Made by a program: the position numbers and the translations under genes. The notes under the pieces are model-generated. The model saw only the letters and a list, made by a program, of their open reading frames with translations, ran no database searches and was not told the origin of the DNA. DNA of 64,000 bases from the NCBI GenBank assembly GCA_028622995.1, contig JAJQJQ010000049.1:1736001-1800000 (forward strand), written 5' to 3'. This DNA is from Panagrolaimus kolymaensis. Lineage: Eukaryota; Nematoda; Chromadorea; Rhabditida; Panagrolaimidae. This document shows, piece by piece, positions 37,519 to 49,840 of this stretch; the first letter of the stretch is position 1, and each line of letters begins with the position of its first letter.

Positions 37519-38687
37519 GTGGAGAATTCTTTGGTTTTAGTATATTACTTTTTTTAAATGTTAAATATTTTTCTGTGTTTTCAGTTTTCTTTATTTTTTT
37601 TGTAAATGGAGTTTAAAAAAGAAAAAAGAAAGTAAAGATTAGTCTCTTTTTATTTTTTGAGTGCCTATTTGCGACTCTAATCTCTTTCTACTCATGGGGA
37701 AATTTTTTTAAACATTGTTTTCATATGTATTTATTTTCTTTGTTTTTATATTTAACTTCCTCATGGGATTATTTTGTGTAAGATTTAATAAGTGAGTATG
37801 GGAAAAGAAAAATTAAATCTGTTAATGAGTTGGAAGCTTTTGTAGCAATTGTATCAGGTTAATAAATATTAGACTTAAAAAATAATAGTTTTTAAAATAA
37901 ATTGTTTAATTTGAATAAAAAGAAAAATGAATGGAAAAATCTTTTATCTTTCGCCATCAAAACAAATATTTAAATTTTCCCCTTATTTTTGAGCAGCAAA
38001 AATTGACCGACGATAGCCTTAAATAAACTTTCTCTAATATTTGCATATTTATTTATTTTTCTTTCACTTTGAAGTTAATATAATATTTATTTTAGTTTTC
38101 GATCACCTTGATTGACACCACTTTCATCCACTCTTATCTTCTTTTTTTTTGACATTAAAAGACAAAACACAGTCCATAAAAAAATTCTCTTTCCATCACT
38201 TTTTTGATAGAATTAAATTTTTCTTATCAAAACTCAAACCAATTGCCATGGTCATTTTTTTTATTCTTCCTCACACATTAAAACTTTGAACTTAATTGAA
38301 AGTCATATGTCCCTAATTTTTTTCCGGCTCTCTTACTCATTCTTGTTTTTTTCTAAAAATTTTCTTCCTGTTTTTGCCTAATCTCAAAAATGAGAAACCA
38401 AAGTTCTTTTTTTTGCAATGATTGTCGTCAGTCAACAATCGAAAGTTTTAAAATAAAAATAAAAAAAAACGCTTTTTGGAATGATGGTGTAAAATCAAAG
38501 ACAGATGTCTTGCACTTTTTCAAAAAAAGTTTATTATCCATCGAATTTATTTCACTTTTTTAAATTCTTCCAAGGTCGATCGAAATATTTAGAGAGAGAA
38601 AACGGAAGGAAGCGTTGAAATTCATGCTTTTTTGCTTTTTACTTATGCCAAAAGAAAACCGTGAGAAAAAAAACGTTAGTATATATT

Positions 38688-39332
38688 TAGGGATGGGCAA
38701 GCCCTTCAAAAACCTTAGTGTTCCCCGTTTTTTTTTTCGTCAGCGTCATCATAAAAGGCAAAATCAAAAATTTTTTTGGGTTCGAATCCTATCATAACTT
38801 TTTAGATGTAATTTTTTACGTAGATTCCAAATTTGTAATTTTTATAATGGACTCTTATTCGATAATAGCTTCAAACTAGTTTTTTGGCTCGTTGACCCCA
38901 ACTACCGCCTCCTTCCAACAAGTTACTTATACCATCGGGAAGAGAATTTAATTTTATATATATAGAAAAAATTACAGCTTCCCGGAACTTCCCGATCCCA
39001 TTCATTTTAAAGAAAAACGATTTTAGTAACGTATAAAATCCAAGAAAAAATGCTTTTTTGATAGAAAAACACGTTTGGCATTAGAAGTCAAATAGCAAAT
39101 CCTTTGATCAAGCTCTTTTGCAAGCAAAAAAAACTCTTTTGCAAAGCAAAAACGAAGAAATACAGATTGTCCTCTCGACGAAAAAAATGAGATTTTTAGA
39201 AATTACTTTCACGTTTTTCGTACATATTTTAATTAGCTTTCATTTTTTTGTTATTTCAATTGAGCTAAGGTATCTTTTGAGACAAAAATCAAAAAATTCA
39301 ATCGGTTTTGAAAAAACCGCTGCCCATCCCTA
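38688..39332. mobile_element. hAT-like non-autonomous element
   Basis: The left end TAGGGATGGGCA and right end TGCCCATCCCTA form a 12-bp inverted repeat. TATATATT is duplicated exactly at 38680-38687 and 39333-39340. The 645-bp interior is unique AT-rich DNA with no transposase signature. The AT-only duplication makes chance more likely than for the other elements, but its exact abutment with the inverted repeats is persuasive. Confidence 0.75.
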
Positions 39333-39492
39333 TATATATTTTATTTTTTTGACGTAAGAATTTTTAGAAGAAAAGGAAAAAAGAGAGTTGTGTTGAAAAT
39401 AGTTTCCTGAATTGAAGCGAATGAAATTTTTTTTAACATAAGTTGGAGGATCTCTTTGAAAATCGTCGTTTTTTCTTAATTTGTTATTAAAG

Positions 39493-39861
39493 GACCATGT
39501 TCATTTGCTTCCTTTTTTCAAACACGCGTTTGATTATTCGCCGCTTCAGGATCACAAAATTCGTGTGAAGGCGGGAGAATTTCCTTCTTCAAATTTTTTA
39601 AAATTTTTTGGATTTTCTGAAGATAAGCATATGTATTTACTCTTCGAAGTAGCTTACGACCACTCAACATATTGATAGTAATGAATATGGGTATTATTAA
39701 TGCTACTAACCTTCTTCATGTAGGCGAAATCTTCAGAAAATCCAAAAAATTCTAAAAAATTTGAAGAAGGAAAATTTTCCCGCCTTCACACGAATTTTGT
39801 GATCCTGAAGCGGCGAATAATCAAACGCGTGTTTGAAAAAAGGAAGCAAATGAACATGGTC
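39493..39861. repeat. Foldback inverted repeat (~132-bp arms)
   Basis: Arms 39493-39624 and 39729-39861 are inverted copies with only a few mismatches (GACCATGTTCATTTGCTTCC outermost, TTTTCTGAAGAT innermost). They flank a ~104-bp loop. TTAAAG occurs just outside both ends. No transposase is seen; it could be a MITE or a local inverted duplication. Confidence 0.88.
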
Positions 39862-42800
39862 TTTAAAGAAAATCCCTCTTAAAATATAAATTTTTTTTAT
39901 GGGAAGGTCGCTAGAAAAATTATGTTTTTATTTCCATCAAAATAGTGTCACTTATTCCCGACGCAAAAATATATATTTTTCGCCATTTTTAGACTTTGTA
40001 TAAAAATTATTTAATAAATCCTTTTTATTTTCTATTACTACAGATTATCCATGGAGAATAAAAATAAGATTAAATTCCAAAATAAAAAAATGTGTAGTAT
40101 TTAAAAAAAACTATTTTAAAGGCAATAAAAATAGTAAGATTTTTAATTGGCTCAATTTTAAAAACATATTTTTATTTGTCAAAAAGTAATCGAATAATTT
40201 TGAACTTTTGTTGCAAAAAAGTTAGTCTTATTAAATTTAAAAAAAAAGTATACAAAGTAATAAGTCTTACGAGGTAAGACATATTTTTGACTTTTCAATT
40301 TATTTTAGTCTCCCATTACCCCTGTTTCATAATTAGGCCATGATTTCTTTAAACAAATTTTTTCTTCCGATTTTTTCGTTTTTTTTCTTTAAATTTTTCT
40401 TCTTTTTTTTGTTTCTGCTAATTTCGTGAGAAAAAAGAAGAAGAAAGAATGACTCTTTCTTTTTTTTTAATTACAACTTTTTTTCATTTTCAATTTCATT
40501 TTTTTTTCTTGACGTCGTCAGTTCGTTCAACTACAAATTTTTTTTCTTCATGCTACTACTTGCTTTTTTGCTTGTTAGTTAGTAGTTAGTTCCTTGAAGA
40601 AGAAAAAAACTTATTTGTCTCACTCTTTTTTTTCATATTTCTTTGTGCATAATTTTTTTTTAAATTCAAGTACTTTTAAAAAAAGAAGATGAGCGTGAAA
40701 ATTATGAGAAAATTAAATTTATTGTAGTTGTATGTATTTAAAAAATTTTTCTTCTGGCTTATTTGTTTAGTTTTTTATCCAAGTTTAAAAATGCTTTACT
40801 AACTTTTATTTAAATTCAGTATTTTTTTAACAACATTGTGTATTTTTGAAATCTGTGATATTCAAGAGATTAAATTTTTTTGATAAGTCAAACTTTTTGC
40901 TTGATTTTTTTCATATTCAAATTTTTTCAAAGTTATCAACTCTCTCAATCTTTTTTTTTTATATTTAAAAAATTTGGGATTTCCTCTTCCTTTTTATTTT
41001 AGGAAATATATATACGTAAATCTAAATTTAATAAGCTTTGACATCTTCATCTTTTTGTAGTCATATTTAAAAGTGCATTTATGCTTTCTTTTCCCTCTAT
41101 CTCTCTTTAACTTTGCTTTTTATGATATTTGATTCTTTCGAGTAAAATTATTTTTTGATTTGTTTAATATTAATTTAATTTGAAAATTTAAAAATGAATG
41201 AGTTTTAAGAATTATTTAGTCTGTCATTTGGCTAAAGAACTTTTATAATTTTTATAATAGAATATATAAAAAATTAAATTATAATTATTGAATCAAGATT
41301 TTTTTCGGGTGTTTTGTTTTAGAAATTTTGTTTAAAATTGTGCTTCAAATTCCTGTGAAACCTTTCTCACTTTGGAGCATCAGAACCAAAAATCAATCTT
41401 TCTAAAATTAGACTCTTCTATTCTTTTCTTTTTTTTCATTATAAAATTAGTCATCGAATCAATCAATGCATGGATGGAATCGAAAGAAGATAAATTAATT
41501 TATTTTTCTCGAACACCATAATTTTACAAAAATTCTTTCCATATTTATTTCCCAATTTTTTTTGTGGTAGTTTTGATGGTGATGAAGCAGCAAAGCCTTG
41601 AGGCGATGGATGAGAAATGAAGAAGAAAAAAATTAACGATCATTAAAATTATTGGTTGCGATTGGAGATGAGATACAAACGATCTACTCCCAATCGATCG
41701 ATTTGAAATAATTGACTGCCTGATCGTCGGCTGATTGACACGACGGCTGCTGCTATTGACGATTGACGACGGCTGATCATTTGACGTAAAAATAATAAAT
41801 AAATGTATTGCACTTTCGTGATTGGCGTTGGTTGTAGTTAATGGTGGAGCTTCTTTCTTTCTTTAGTTTTTCATTCATTTATTCAATTTTTTTATGTTCG
41901 AAAATCTTAGAAATTTTTATGTTTTATTTTTCGCACCAAACCCTTCTTTTTTTTAATATGTATTTTTCTTTGTTCGTCTTTATTTTTTGATTACCGTGTC
42001 AGTGAGAGAGCGATAGTGAGAACGAAAATTTTTCATCTTTTAAAAAAAGGGTCATAAAAATAAGAAAAACAAATTTATACCTTTTTTAGAGAGGTGTGTA
42101 TTTTTATTTATATATATTTTCCATTTTTGAATGAATGAATTTGGTTTGCATTGTTTTTATGTATTTTAGTGAAAAAAAACACATTTATTCGATTCGATGA
42201 ATGACCGCGTGTTTGTGTTTGTTTTTGGCTTGTTTTCTTTTTTTCATCGACGATAACGGAAATTTTTTTGTTTTGACTTTTGCTTTTGCCTTTCTCTCAT
42301 CTCTCACGTGTGTTTTTAGGGCGCACTGCATCCTATTCATTTTTGACAGATGTTTTAAATGAGAGAGAGCGAAAGAGGTGTTTATTGATCTTAAGGTGTT
42401 GTTGGTTTTGTTATTTGCAGTTTATGCATCGTTAAAAAAAGGAAAATAAGAGATTGGTAGAGGATGCTTTGATTCTTATTTTTTTCTCTCTAATTCCAGC
42501 TCCAATAAATTTTTCCCTTTTAAGTTTTTTGATTTTTAACATTGCATTGCTTTAATAAATTTATTTTTGAGACCCAAATATTTTTTTCCTTCAATGAATC
42601 AATAAATTATTGTTTGTATTTTTCAAACTCCTGATTTTAGATGCCAAAAATTTCGAGTTTCCACCGTTCTCTGATAATTTTCTTCGATATTGACCTAAAT
42701 TTAAAATCCTTTCGCTGTGAAACTTTAAAAACTTTTTTATTTTTCATTCAAAAAATTGTAATTCTATCTTCAATTATTTCACATCTCATTGATTTCCATT

Positions 42801-44461
42801 AACTTTTTTTATTTTATTAAATTAAATGTAATTAATTATGGTAATTAATTTACAAACACATAAACGCAAAAAAGAGAGAAAGAAAATTAGTTCATTTTTA
42901 GTTCCTTTTTTTAAATAAATCAAATTCACTTTTTTCTATTTTTTATTTTATTTTTTTGTTAATTGTGATGCTAGAAAAACTTTAGTTCTTCCGGTTCCTG
43001 TTTTTTTTTTGTTGAAAAATACTTTGTTCATGTACTTTTTTTATATACAAATTTTTTATTTTTTACACTTCAAAGAAATTGAATATCTGATTTTTTTTTA
43101 GTTTTTTTTCGCGCACCTTTTTTTATCGAAAATCATACAAAAACAAGTATCAAAAAAATATTTCATTGTTGTTCCAAAAATCTTTTTTTAGAATATATGA
43201 AAGTCCCATAGACCGTGATTTTTTTTGTTTCACTAAAAATAATTTTTTTTGGCGGCGACGATAGAAAGATTTTTTCGTTGTTTGTAAAATTGTTTTTTTG
43301 ACCCCTTAAAAATAGCAATCACGTGTCGTCCTTTCTTTCTGCTCTTCCACAAAAAAACGCTTTGTTTTGTTTTGAACAAAAATATAAAATAAATAAACAT
43401 TTATTTTTCTTTTCGGCTGCTACAAAAAAATAAGTTTGCTATTTTAAATTTGTATCGATTTTTTAGTTTATATTTTAATCAAAATTATTTGTAAAATAAT
43501 AGCACAATTTTTTACTTCCTCAATTGTTTTTGCTTTTTTAAAAATTATTTTTCGTGCTCAAAAAATACTTAATTTCTGTCGATTTAATAATATTTTTCCA
43601 AAACTAAAAACCACATACTTCAAAAAAAAATTTCCCTAATCGTAAAAAATATGAAACCACCATTTTTCTCTTAAAAGTTTTTTTTTCACGTAAAGAAAAA
43701 AAGAGTATAATAGCAACAATAATGACAACCCCACTTTTTTAGCTACTCTTCCTTGTCTTTTTCTCAGCTGTTCTTGTTATTAATGGAGATGGCTGGTAGG
43801 AAGGAAAGAAGGAAGAAAAACTATAGCCCCAAAGACATCATCGTCCTAGTCGTCGTTGTTAGTCGTATGATGTGATGATGAGCTGCAATAGCTGCGGCCC
43901 TGTGTGAAAATTGCTGTGAAAATTAACTTGTGAGACGACGACGACAACAAAAAAAATAATAACGATGAGGACGACAACGAATGGGCCACACACATGCACA
44001 AAAAAAAAAGCAAGCAAGCGAGCAACCTGACTGGTGGCTGCTGTCTCTTTGGTTTATTTTTTTTTGCGCTTACATTTTCTTTCTCTCTCTTTTTTCTTCC
44101 ATATTTTTTTCCTTTCTTCGTTTTTTTTCAACGACGTTGAATATTGATTGAAAGTCGTCGTCGTCGACTACCAAAGCAAAGCGAAATAACGAAGGAAAAA
44201 AACTCTAACATTTCAAATTTTTTTTTGTTGGTTGAAAGGGTGCAAAACAAAACAAAAAAAAACTATCGTTTTCGTTTCTCATTTTTTTCTGTTTTGTATA
44301 TTTAAAAAAACTCAGCTGATTTCCCCCTTTTTTTTGAATTGAATTTGTAATCGATTCGCGTCGTGACTGACTTTTTGTATATATATTTGTTATAATTTTT
44401 TTTGAAATTTTTTCATTTTTCAGTTATATTATTTTTCACCAATGTTTTTTAAACCAACTTG

Positions 44462-46932
44462 ATGATGATGATTTCAATAAAAAATTTTATGATTAAATTA
44501 TATTTAACTTTTATTTTTTATATTACTTCAGAATGTTATGGACAATATTTAGTTGAAATTGTAAGAGAGTTTTTGAACTTATTTTTTTTTATCGCAGTTT
44601 TATATATTCCAAAAAAATAAACTATTTTTGCTTGGTAGATTTTATCCAAGTTTTTGATCGAACTAAGAAATTTCTGATTTTTCAAGAAAATAATTTAAAG
44701 AATATATATTTATTTATATTGTTTTTTAGTTGGAACCATCATCACTTGGTAATCATCGACCTGTATTTCGATGTGATGCAACGGGTGCAAATTTTGGTGA
44801 AGATGTTTTAGCTTTTAGTTTTCGAGTTGCTTCAGTTGGTTGCGCATTATCCACGGAGCCTGAAAATGCTTGCAAAAATGTATATGTAAGTTTACTTTGA
44901 AAAAAATTAAGGAATATATTAATTGTCTTTTGACATTCTGCAGGTCCCAAGTTCGAATGATACGGATTGTAGCAGTTATTTTGCGGTGGTACCTCGAGGA
45001 AATTGCAGTTTTTCTGAAAAGGTTTGTCTTTTATCCCACACGCAGAATTATTGTTGCCAAATCTCGAATCAACTTCAAAGTTAGAGCAGAATTTTTGATT
45101 AAAATTTCAAATTGATTCCAGGGTTCTAGGAGATACGAAAATTTGTCAGCTCTGACCCTATTCCTATATACTTTTTTGGTTTATTAATTCTTATTATTTT
45201 TTTCAGGCTTTTTATGCTCAAAATTCCACCCCTGTTCATTTTGGTGCTTTAATAGTTTATAATGATCCCGGTGCCGATTTAGTCCCAATGTCAGGTGCAA
45301 GATTTGCTGATCGAGTTACCATTCCCGTTGTGATGGTTGATTATGAATGTATGCAAGGTTTATTACATCGATATAATGCAAATGATGGATATGTGGTAAC
45401 TATAAAAGTCACTCCAGGATATTATGATTTAATTAAATATTTGGTTCCATTCGGAGCTGTAATATCTTTTTGTTTAATAGTATTACTTATTTCACTTATA
45501 ATTCGGGTATGCCGAGAAAGGCGTCGACTTGCAAGAAAACGATTATCCCGTTCAAATTTAAAAAAGTTACCTATGGTTAAATTTAAAAAGGGCACTGGCA
45601 TGTATGAAACATGTGCCATATGTTTAGAAGATTTTGAAGAAGGAGAAAAATTGAGACAGTTGCCTTGTAAACATGGTTAGTTTATTTATTTATTTATTTT
45701 TTGAATGGGCTGTATTTTAGAAGAAGCATTTTTAGTGCTTCTTTTGGTTGTTTGAGAAAAGTTTTAAAAAAAATTATTTTTTTCGTAAAATTTTGGGAAC
45801 TGAAGAAGCTTTTTGCCATCAAAAATATTTTTTTCCTTCCTAAAACTCTCTATGTTTCCATTAAAACCTAATTTTATAACTCTAAATTTACTTCTTTTTT
45901 AAGCTTACCACACAAAATGCATTGATCCATGGTTAACTAAAAATCGTAAAGTTTGTCCCGTGTGCAAACGAAAAGTGGGTCCATCAAATCATTCGGATTC
46001 TTCGGATTCTGAATCAGAACGATCTCCATCAACAACTACTTCGATGATGAGTCAATCCGCGGCTGCTGCATCTGCGGTTATTGCATCCACCACTGGATCG
46101 TCTTCACGTGATTCGGTTCCATTATTGAGATATGAGCAACCTGTAAGTTTTCGAAGAAAAAAAAATTGGAATTTTATTTAATTATTTATTTATTTTTAAG
46201 ATGGCTGTTGCAAGTGCGGGTGATTTAACAACATATTCAGTTCCAATTCCAAATGCTCGACCATTATTTCGCCAAGCACCTCCGCCAAATTATCTTAATT
46301 TCACACAAATTAATTCGGAAGCAGCTGGCATGCCTCCTCCACTTAGAATTCATCCATCTTCCATTGAAGAAGCTCATACACCAGAAGGTGAAGTTATGAG
46401 ACTTCCAACTATGGATAATAGCAGTGAACCAGAAACAACAATTCGAGGTGGTGTTCCAAGATTAGTTGGACGTGTAAGAAATTTCTTCCGTCGTATTACT
46501 CATTCTGAATATAATCCCCATACAATATTGGATAATGATTTTGCAAGTGTTAGTGAAGAGGATGTTGAGAATTCAAATAGCAATAATGGTGGAGTGGTTT
46601 TGCAACAACCTGTAAGTTAATTTTACCTTTTTTCTGGAAAATCGAAAGTTAAATTTAATTTTTTTTAGATTACGACGACGACCTCCATGCTTTCTGCATC
46701 CGATCGAAGTGTAATATTAGAGCCTTTACCCCCACAATTACTCAATATTGAAAGACGACCAAGTGAAGATTCAGAAGTGGAAGTGATTGATCCATCATGT
46801 GATGATGATACAACAACAACAAATAATCATTCATCACCTAATTTATCTCAAGCGCACTTATTTCGTTCCATGACTCCGCCACCAATTGATCCTACACTAC
46901 CACAATCTTTCGATCCAACACTTCCATCTTAA
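44462..46932 (+). CDS. PA-TM-RING E3 ubiquitin ligase (RNF13/RNF167-like)
   Basis: Seven exons (44462-44560, 44730-44885, 44944-45021, 45207-45675, 45904-46142, 46201-46611, 46669-46932) give about 571 residues. An N-terminal signal peptide ([20 protein letters not shown]) precedes a protease-associated lumenal domain, residues ~40-175 ([27 protein letters not shown]). A transmembrane helix spans ~189-211. A RING-H2 finger spans ~247-290: [31 protein letters not shown]...CPVCK, with the C3H2C3 ligands all present. This architecture defines the Goliath/RNF13/RNF167 ligases of endosomes and lysosomes. Exons 4 and 5 join across the RING His (CAT G/CT TAC). The ~280-residue Ser/Thr/Asp-rich tail is disordered and longer than in human RNF167. 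Three in-frame ATGs occur in a row at the start. Confidence 0.93.
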
Positions 46933-47465
46933 AAAAATTTTTTATTTTAAACCAAAACAAAAAATAAACAAGCATCATTTTTTTTGTTTTCAAAAAAACT
47001 TTTTTGAGCAATACACGGGCAAATTCTTTTTTTTGTTATTATTTTTCTTCCTTCTTTTTTATCTAAAAATTTTGAAAAAATCCATTTTTCTCTAAACCGT
47101 CCGAAATACATTTTTTTTTAATGAAGATGTATGTCTGTAAATGAATAATACCCATTTTTTACTGTCCAAAATAAAAAACTTACTGCAAATATTTTTGTTT
47201 TATTATGTATTCTACCTTCAAAGAAAATATCATGGATGGATAATTATAAGAATTTCTTTCCTTTTTTGTTTGATATTCTTCATTTTTTTTGTTGGTTTAT
47301 TGTTGTTTATTGCTTCGTTTTTGATTGAAAAAAATGTGTTATAAATAAATGTAGATACTTCTATTTAATTATGAATGCTTTAATCAAAAAATGGGAAAGC
47401 AATTTTTACTTCATTGGTTTTATGGGACAAATAGGATATTGTTTTATTATTTCTTTCTAAAAACC

Positions 47466-47490
47466 AGCGGTATTGCTTCGCAATACCGCT
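47466..47490. repeat. Perfect GC-balanced hairpin
   Basis: AGCGGTATTG, loop CTTCG, CAATACCGCT: a 10-bp perfect stem immediately upstream of the first tandem hairpin unit. Confidence 0.85.
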
Positions 47491-47499
47491 TTTATGAAT

Positions 47500-47935
47500 T
47501 GGGTTGATTTCATTGTTTGAGTAAACCAAGGGATGATTAAGCTATGAATAAGTCAAAATATAATTAAGTTTTAAAGAAGAGCGCTCGAAAAAAAGCGAAA
47601 AGCGTTCTTCACCCCTACGGGGCGAAGAACACATTTCTACTTTTTTTCTCACTAAGTTTATCCACCCAACATTGTTAAAAAAGGTTTATTATCCTATCCA
47701 TATTCACAAAACTTTTTGAAAACATTTTTTACATTGCTCGGGTTGACTTAAGGTTAATTAAGCAAAGCAATGAATCAGTTAAAAATATAATTAAGTTTTA
47801 AAGGAGAACGCTCGAAAAAAAGCGAAAAGCGTTCTTCGCCCCTACGGGGCGAAGAACACATTTCAACTTTTTTTCTCACCAAGTTTATCCACCCAAATAT
47901 GTTTTAAAAAAGTTTATTATCCATATTCACAAATC
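47500..47935. repeat. Two tandem ~235-bp units with nested hairpins
   Basis: Units begin GGGTTGA near 47501 and 47740. They share TATAATTAAGTTTTAAAG, CGCTCGAAAAAAAGCGAAAA, GCGTTCTTC(A/G)CCCCTACG and a TTTATCCACCCA tail. Each carries a stem GTTCTTCGCCCC-TAC-GGGGCGAAGAAC (12 bp, perfect in unit 2 at 47831-47857, one A-C mismatch in unit 1 at 47604-47630). An upstream GAACGCT (GAGCGCT in unit 1) can pair with AGCGTTC, which overlaps the 5' side of that stem, so two folds compete. Confidence 0.85.
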
Positions 47936-48757
47936 TCAAAAACGCAAAATTTGCTTAAAATTGTTTGCAAAATTCCATTGCTTTCCTTTTTTAACGGTAT
48001 TGAAACTCCCAAAGATATTTAAAATAATTTGATTTTTACCTTTTCGAAACTTTTTATAAATTAACCTCAAGTGGTCAAAAATAAATCCTCTAGTAATTCT
48101 AAAAAGCTTAATTTTTTTTTATGCTCAAGCAAGTTTGGTGATTGATTGAAGTAGCTTTTTAGAAAATTTCATTTTTCTTTACATATTTTATAAAACACGT
48201 CAAAAAAAAGATAAAATATATTGCGTTTTTGTTAAATCTTCTTGATTCATCAAAAAAGGGCTTCGAAAATAATTAAAATAAAGTTCAACAAATCATCCAC
48301 TTCCAACTCAACTAATAATAATTAATAGCTACCCGACTATTTAAAAAATGCTACATGCTATCCGCTCTTTTAAAAAAAAGTTGCCTAAATTTAGCTACAA
48401 ATGGACGTAAAAACAATAACAACACATGTTTGATATATGAGCATCACCAATATTTTCGATTATCTAAATATAAAAAATTTTACATCAAAAACTTTCAAAA
48501 AGCAATCTTCAAATATTCGCATAAAAAAGTTTGCAACATTTTCGATTAATTTCAAAAATTTGCAAAAGTGCTCACTCTCAACGCGAAATGACTGAACTGA
48601 ATTTTTTGCAATATGCATGCAATTGATAACGTTTGAATATTCTTATAAAGTAATATATTTTCTTTTAAAATTTTCAATTATTAATGTCAAGGTTAAAATG
48701 AGAAAATATTTTTTCGTTTAAAATTTATTCACAGTGTTAAAACAGCAGGCAAAGTGG

Positions 48758-49592
48758 ATGATGTTAAATAATTTTTTTCTTGTTTTTATTGTTTTCAAAA
48801 TATTTCCTATCGAAGGATTTGACAGTTTCATTAGATATGGAAGCGACAATGAAATAAAAGTAAGGTTTGCTACAAATTTTCAGATTAATTATTTTTATAA
48901 GCTAGGTTTTAACAATTTTAAGCTTAAACGTTTCAAAAATCCTATGTCAAGACAAATCATGATAAAATTTTTAGTTTCGACTATGTAGACATGATGTGGC
49001 ATATGATTGCATGGTGATGAGGCATTTTGAAACTAATTGCATTGAAGAATTAAACACAAAATTTGGTTATGTCTATTCTAAAAATGAAAATTTGCATTTA
49101 GAAAATGAAAATTCAATTGATGCATGTATTTATCGCAGAATTAAATCTTTAACAAAAACTGACCTAACTAATACTGAAGTTTATATACCCGAAAAAGAAA
49201 TTGGAAGCCTAGAAGAGAAAGAAAAATTCGTAAATGTTTATGAAGAATTATCAAAGAGCACAATATATTCAAATTTATTTAAGCATTGTAGAATAAAAAA
49301 AATTGCAACATGTTTTCATGAACGAGAATGTACTATAAAATCCTATTACAAAGTTATGCTCAATATTTTTGATGAATGTAAAAATGGTACATTAAAAAAT
49401 ATTGAAACATCTGAACCTTCTTCTCATGCATTTTTGTCATCATCATCTTCTTCTCAATTATCGGCGATTTTGGATGAAAAAACTTTACTTTTTAATTCCA
49501 TTAGCCATTTTTCAATGAAAGAATTAGATAATCTCAGAAGATATGCCAGGTTGGACGCAGGATTTAAGAATTTATTATGCGATTCAAAATAA
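48758..49592 (+). CDS. Secreted cysteine-containing protein, copy 1
   Basis: Two exons (48758-48859, 48975-49592) give about 239 residues. The ATG at 48758 opens a signal peptide (MMLNNFFLVFIVFKIFPIEG), matched in position by the paralog at 52136. The mature part begins SFIRYGSDNEIK and continues in exon 2 with FRLCRHDVAYDCMVMRHFE, CIEEL, IDACIYRRI, LFKHCRIKKIATCF and NIFDECKNG, then a Ser run and a Lys/Asp-rich end. Cysteine spacing loosely recalls nematode DUF19/T20D4.11-like secreted domains, but this is not secure. Upstream ~80 bp (TCAAGGTTAAAATGAGAAAA onward) is shared with the second copy, so the promoter was duplicated with the gene. It converges on the serpin, 248 bp away. Confidence 0.68.
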
Positions 49593-49840
49593 CTGTATTA
49601 TTTTCAGCTACTTACTTACTTAATCATAATAATTGTTTTTATTTATTTATGGAATGACACTTATTGTGTTAAAAGTAAAATTATAAAAATAAGTATAAAA
49701 AAGCATTGTTTTTTTTCAACATTTAAATTTTTTGTTTTAAAGTTAAGTTCCTTCGTATGCAAGAAAAAAGGAGGAAAAACTCTGTCTCTTTTAATAGTTC
49801 TAAAATGGAGAAAATATAAAGAGATTGCAATTTTTTATAT

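Larger units (their letters stand above)
33280..44461. other. 11-kb gene desert with repeats
   Basis: No splice-supported coding sequence was found on either strand. Contents recognised are two hAT-like MITEs (37131-37518, 38688-39332) and a foldback (39493-39861). A patch near 41645-41790 repeats GATTGAC/CGACGGCTG motifs. The last ~700 bp before the RING E3 gene (43780-44350) is less homopolymeric and could be its promoter. Long hydrophobic open frames such as 35777-36214 come from poly-T. Confidence 0.6.
46933..48757. other. Intergenic with GC-rich hairpin repeats
   Basis: No gene is supported. The region 47461-47935 holds two tandem units with strong hairpins; the rest is AT-rich. Confidence 0.6.

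Noticed and set aside
38770..38795. GGTTCGAATCC-like tRNA T-arm
   Set aside because: The stem does not pair beyond GG/CC and no D-arm, anticodon stem or acceptor stem is found upstream.
45118..45172. Possible mini-element with AGGGT/ACCCT ends and ATTCC flanks in an intron of the RING E3 gene
   Set aside because: Only 5-bp matches at ends and flanks; too short to distinguish from chance.
47500..47935. CRISPR-like direct repeats with hairpins
   Set aside because: Only two long units with no short repeat-spacer structure and no cas genes, in a clearly eukaryotic region.
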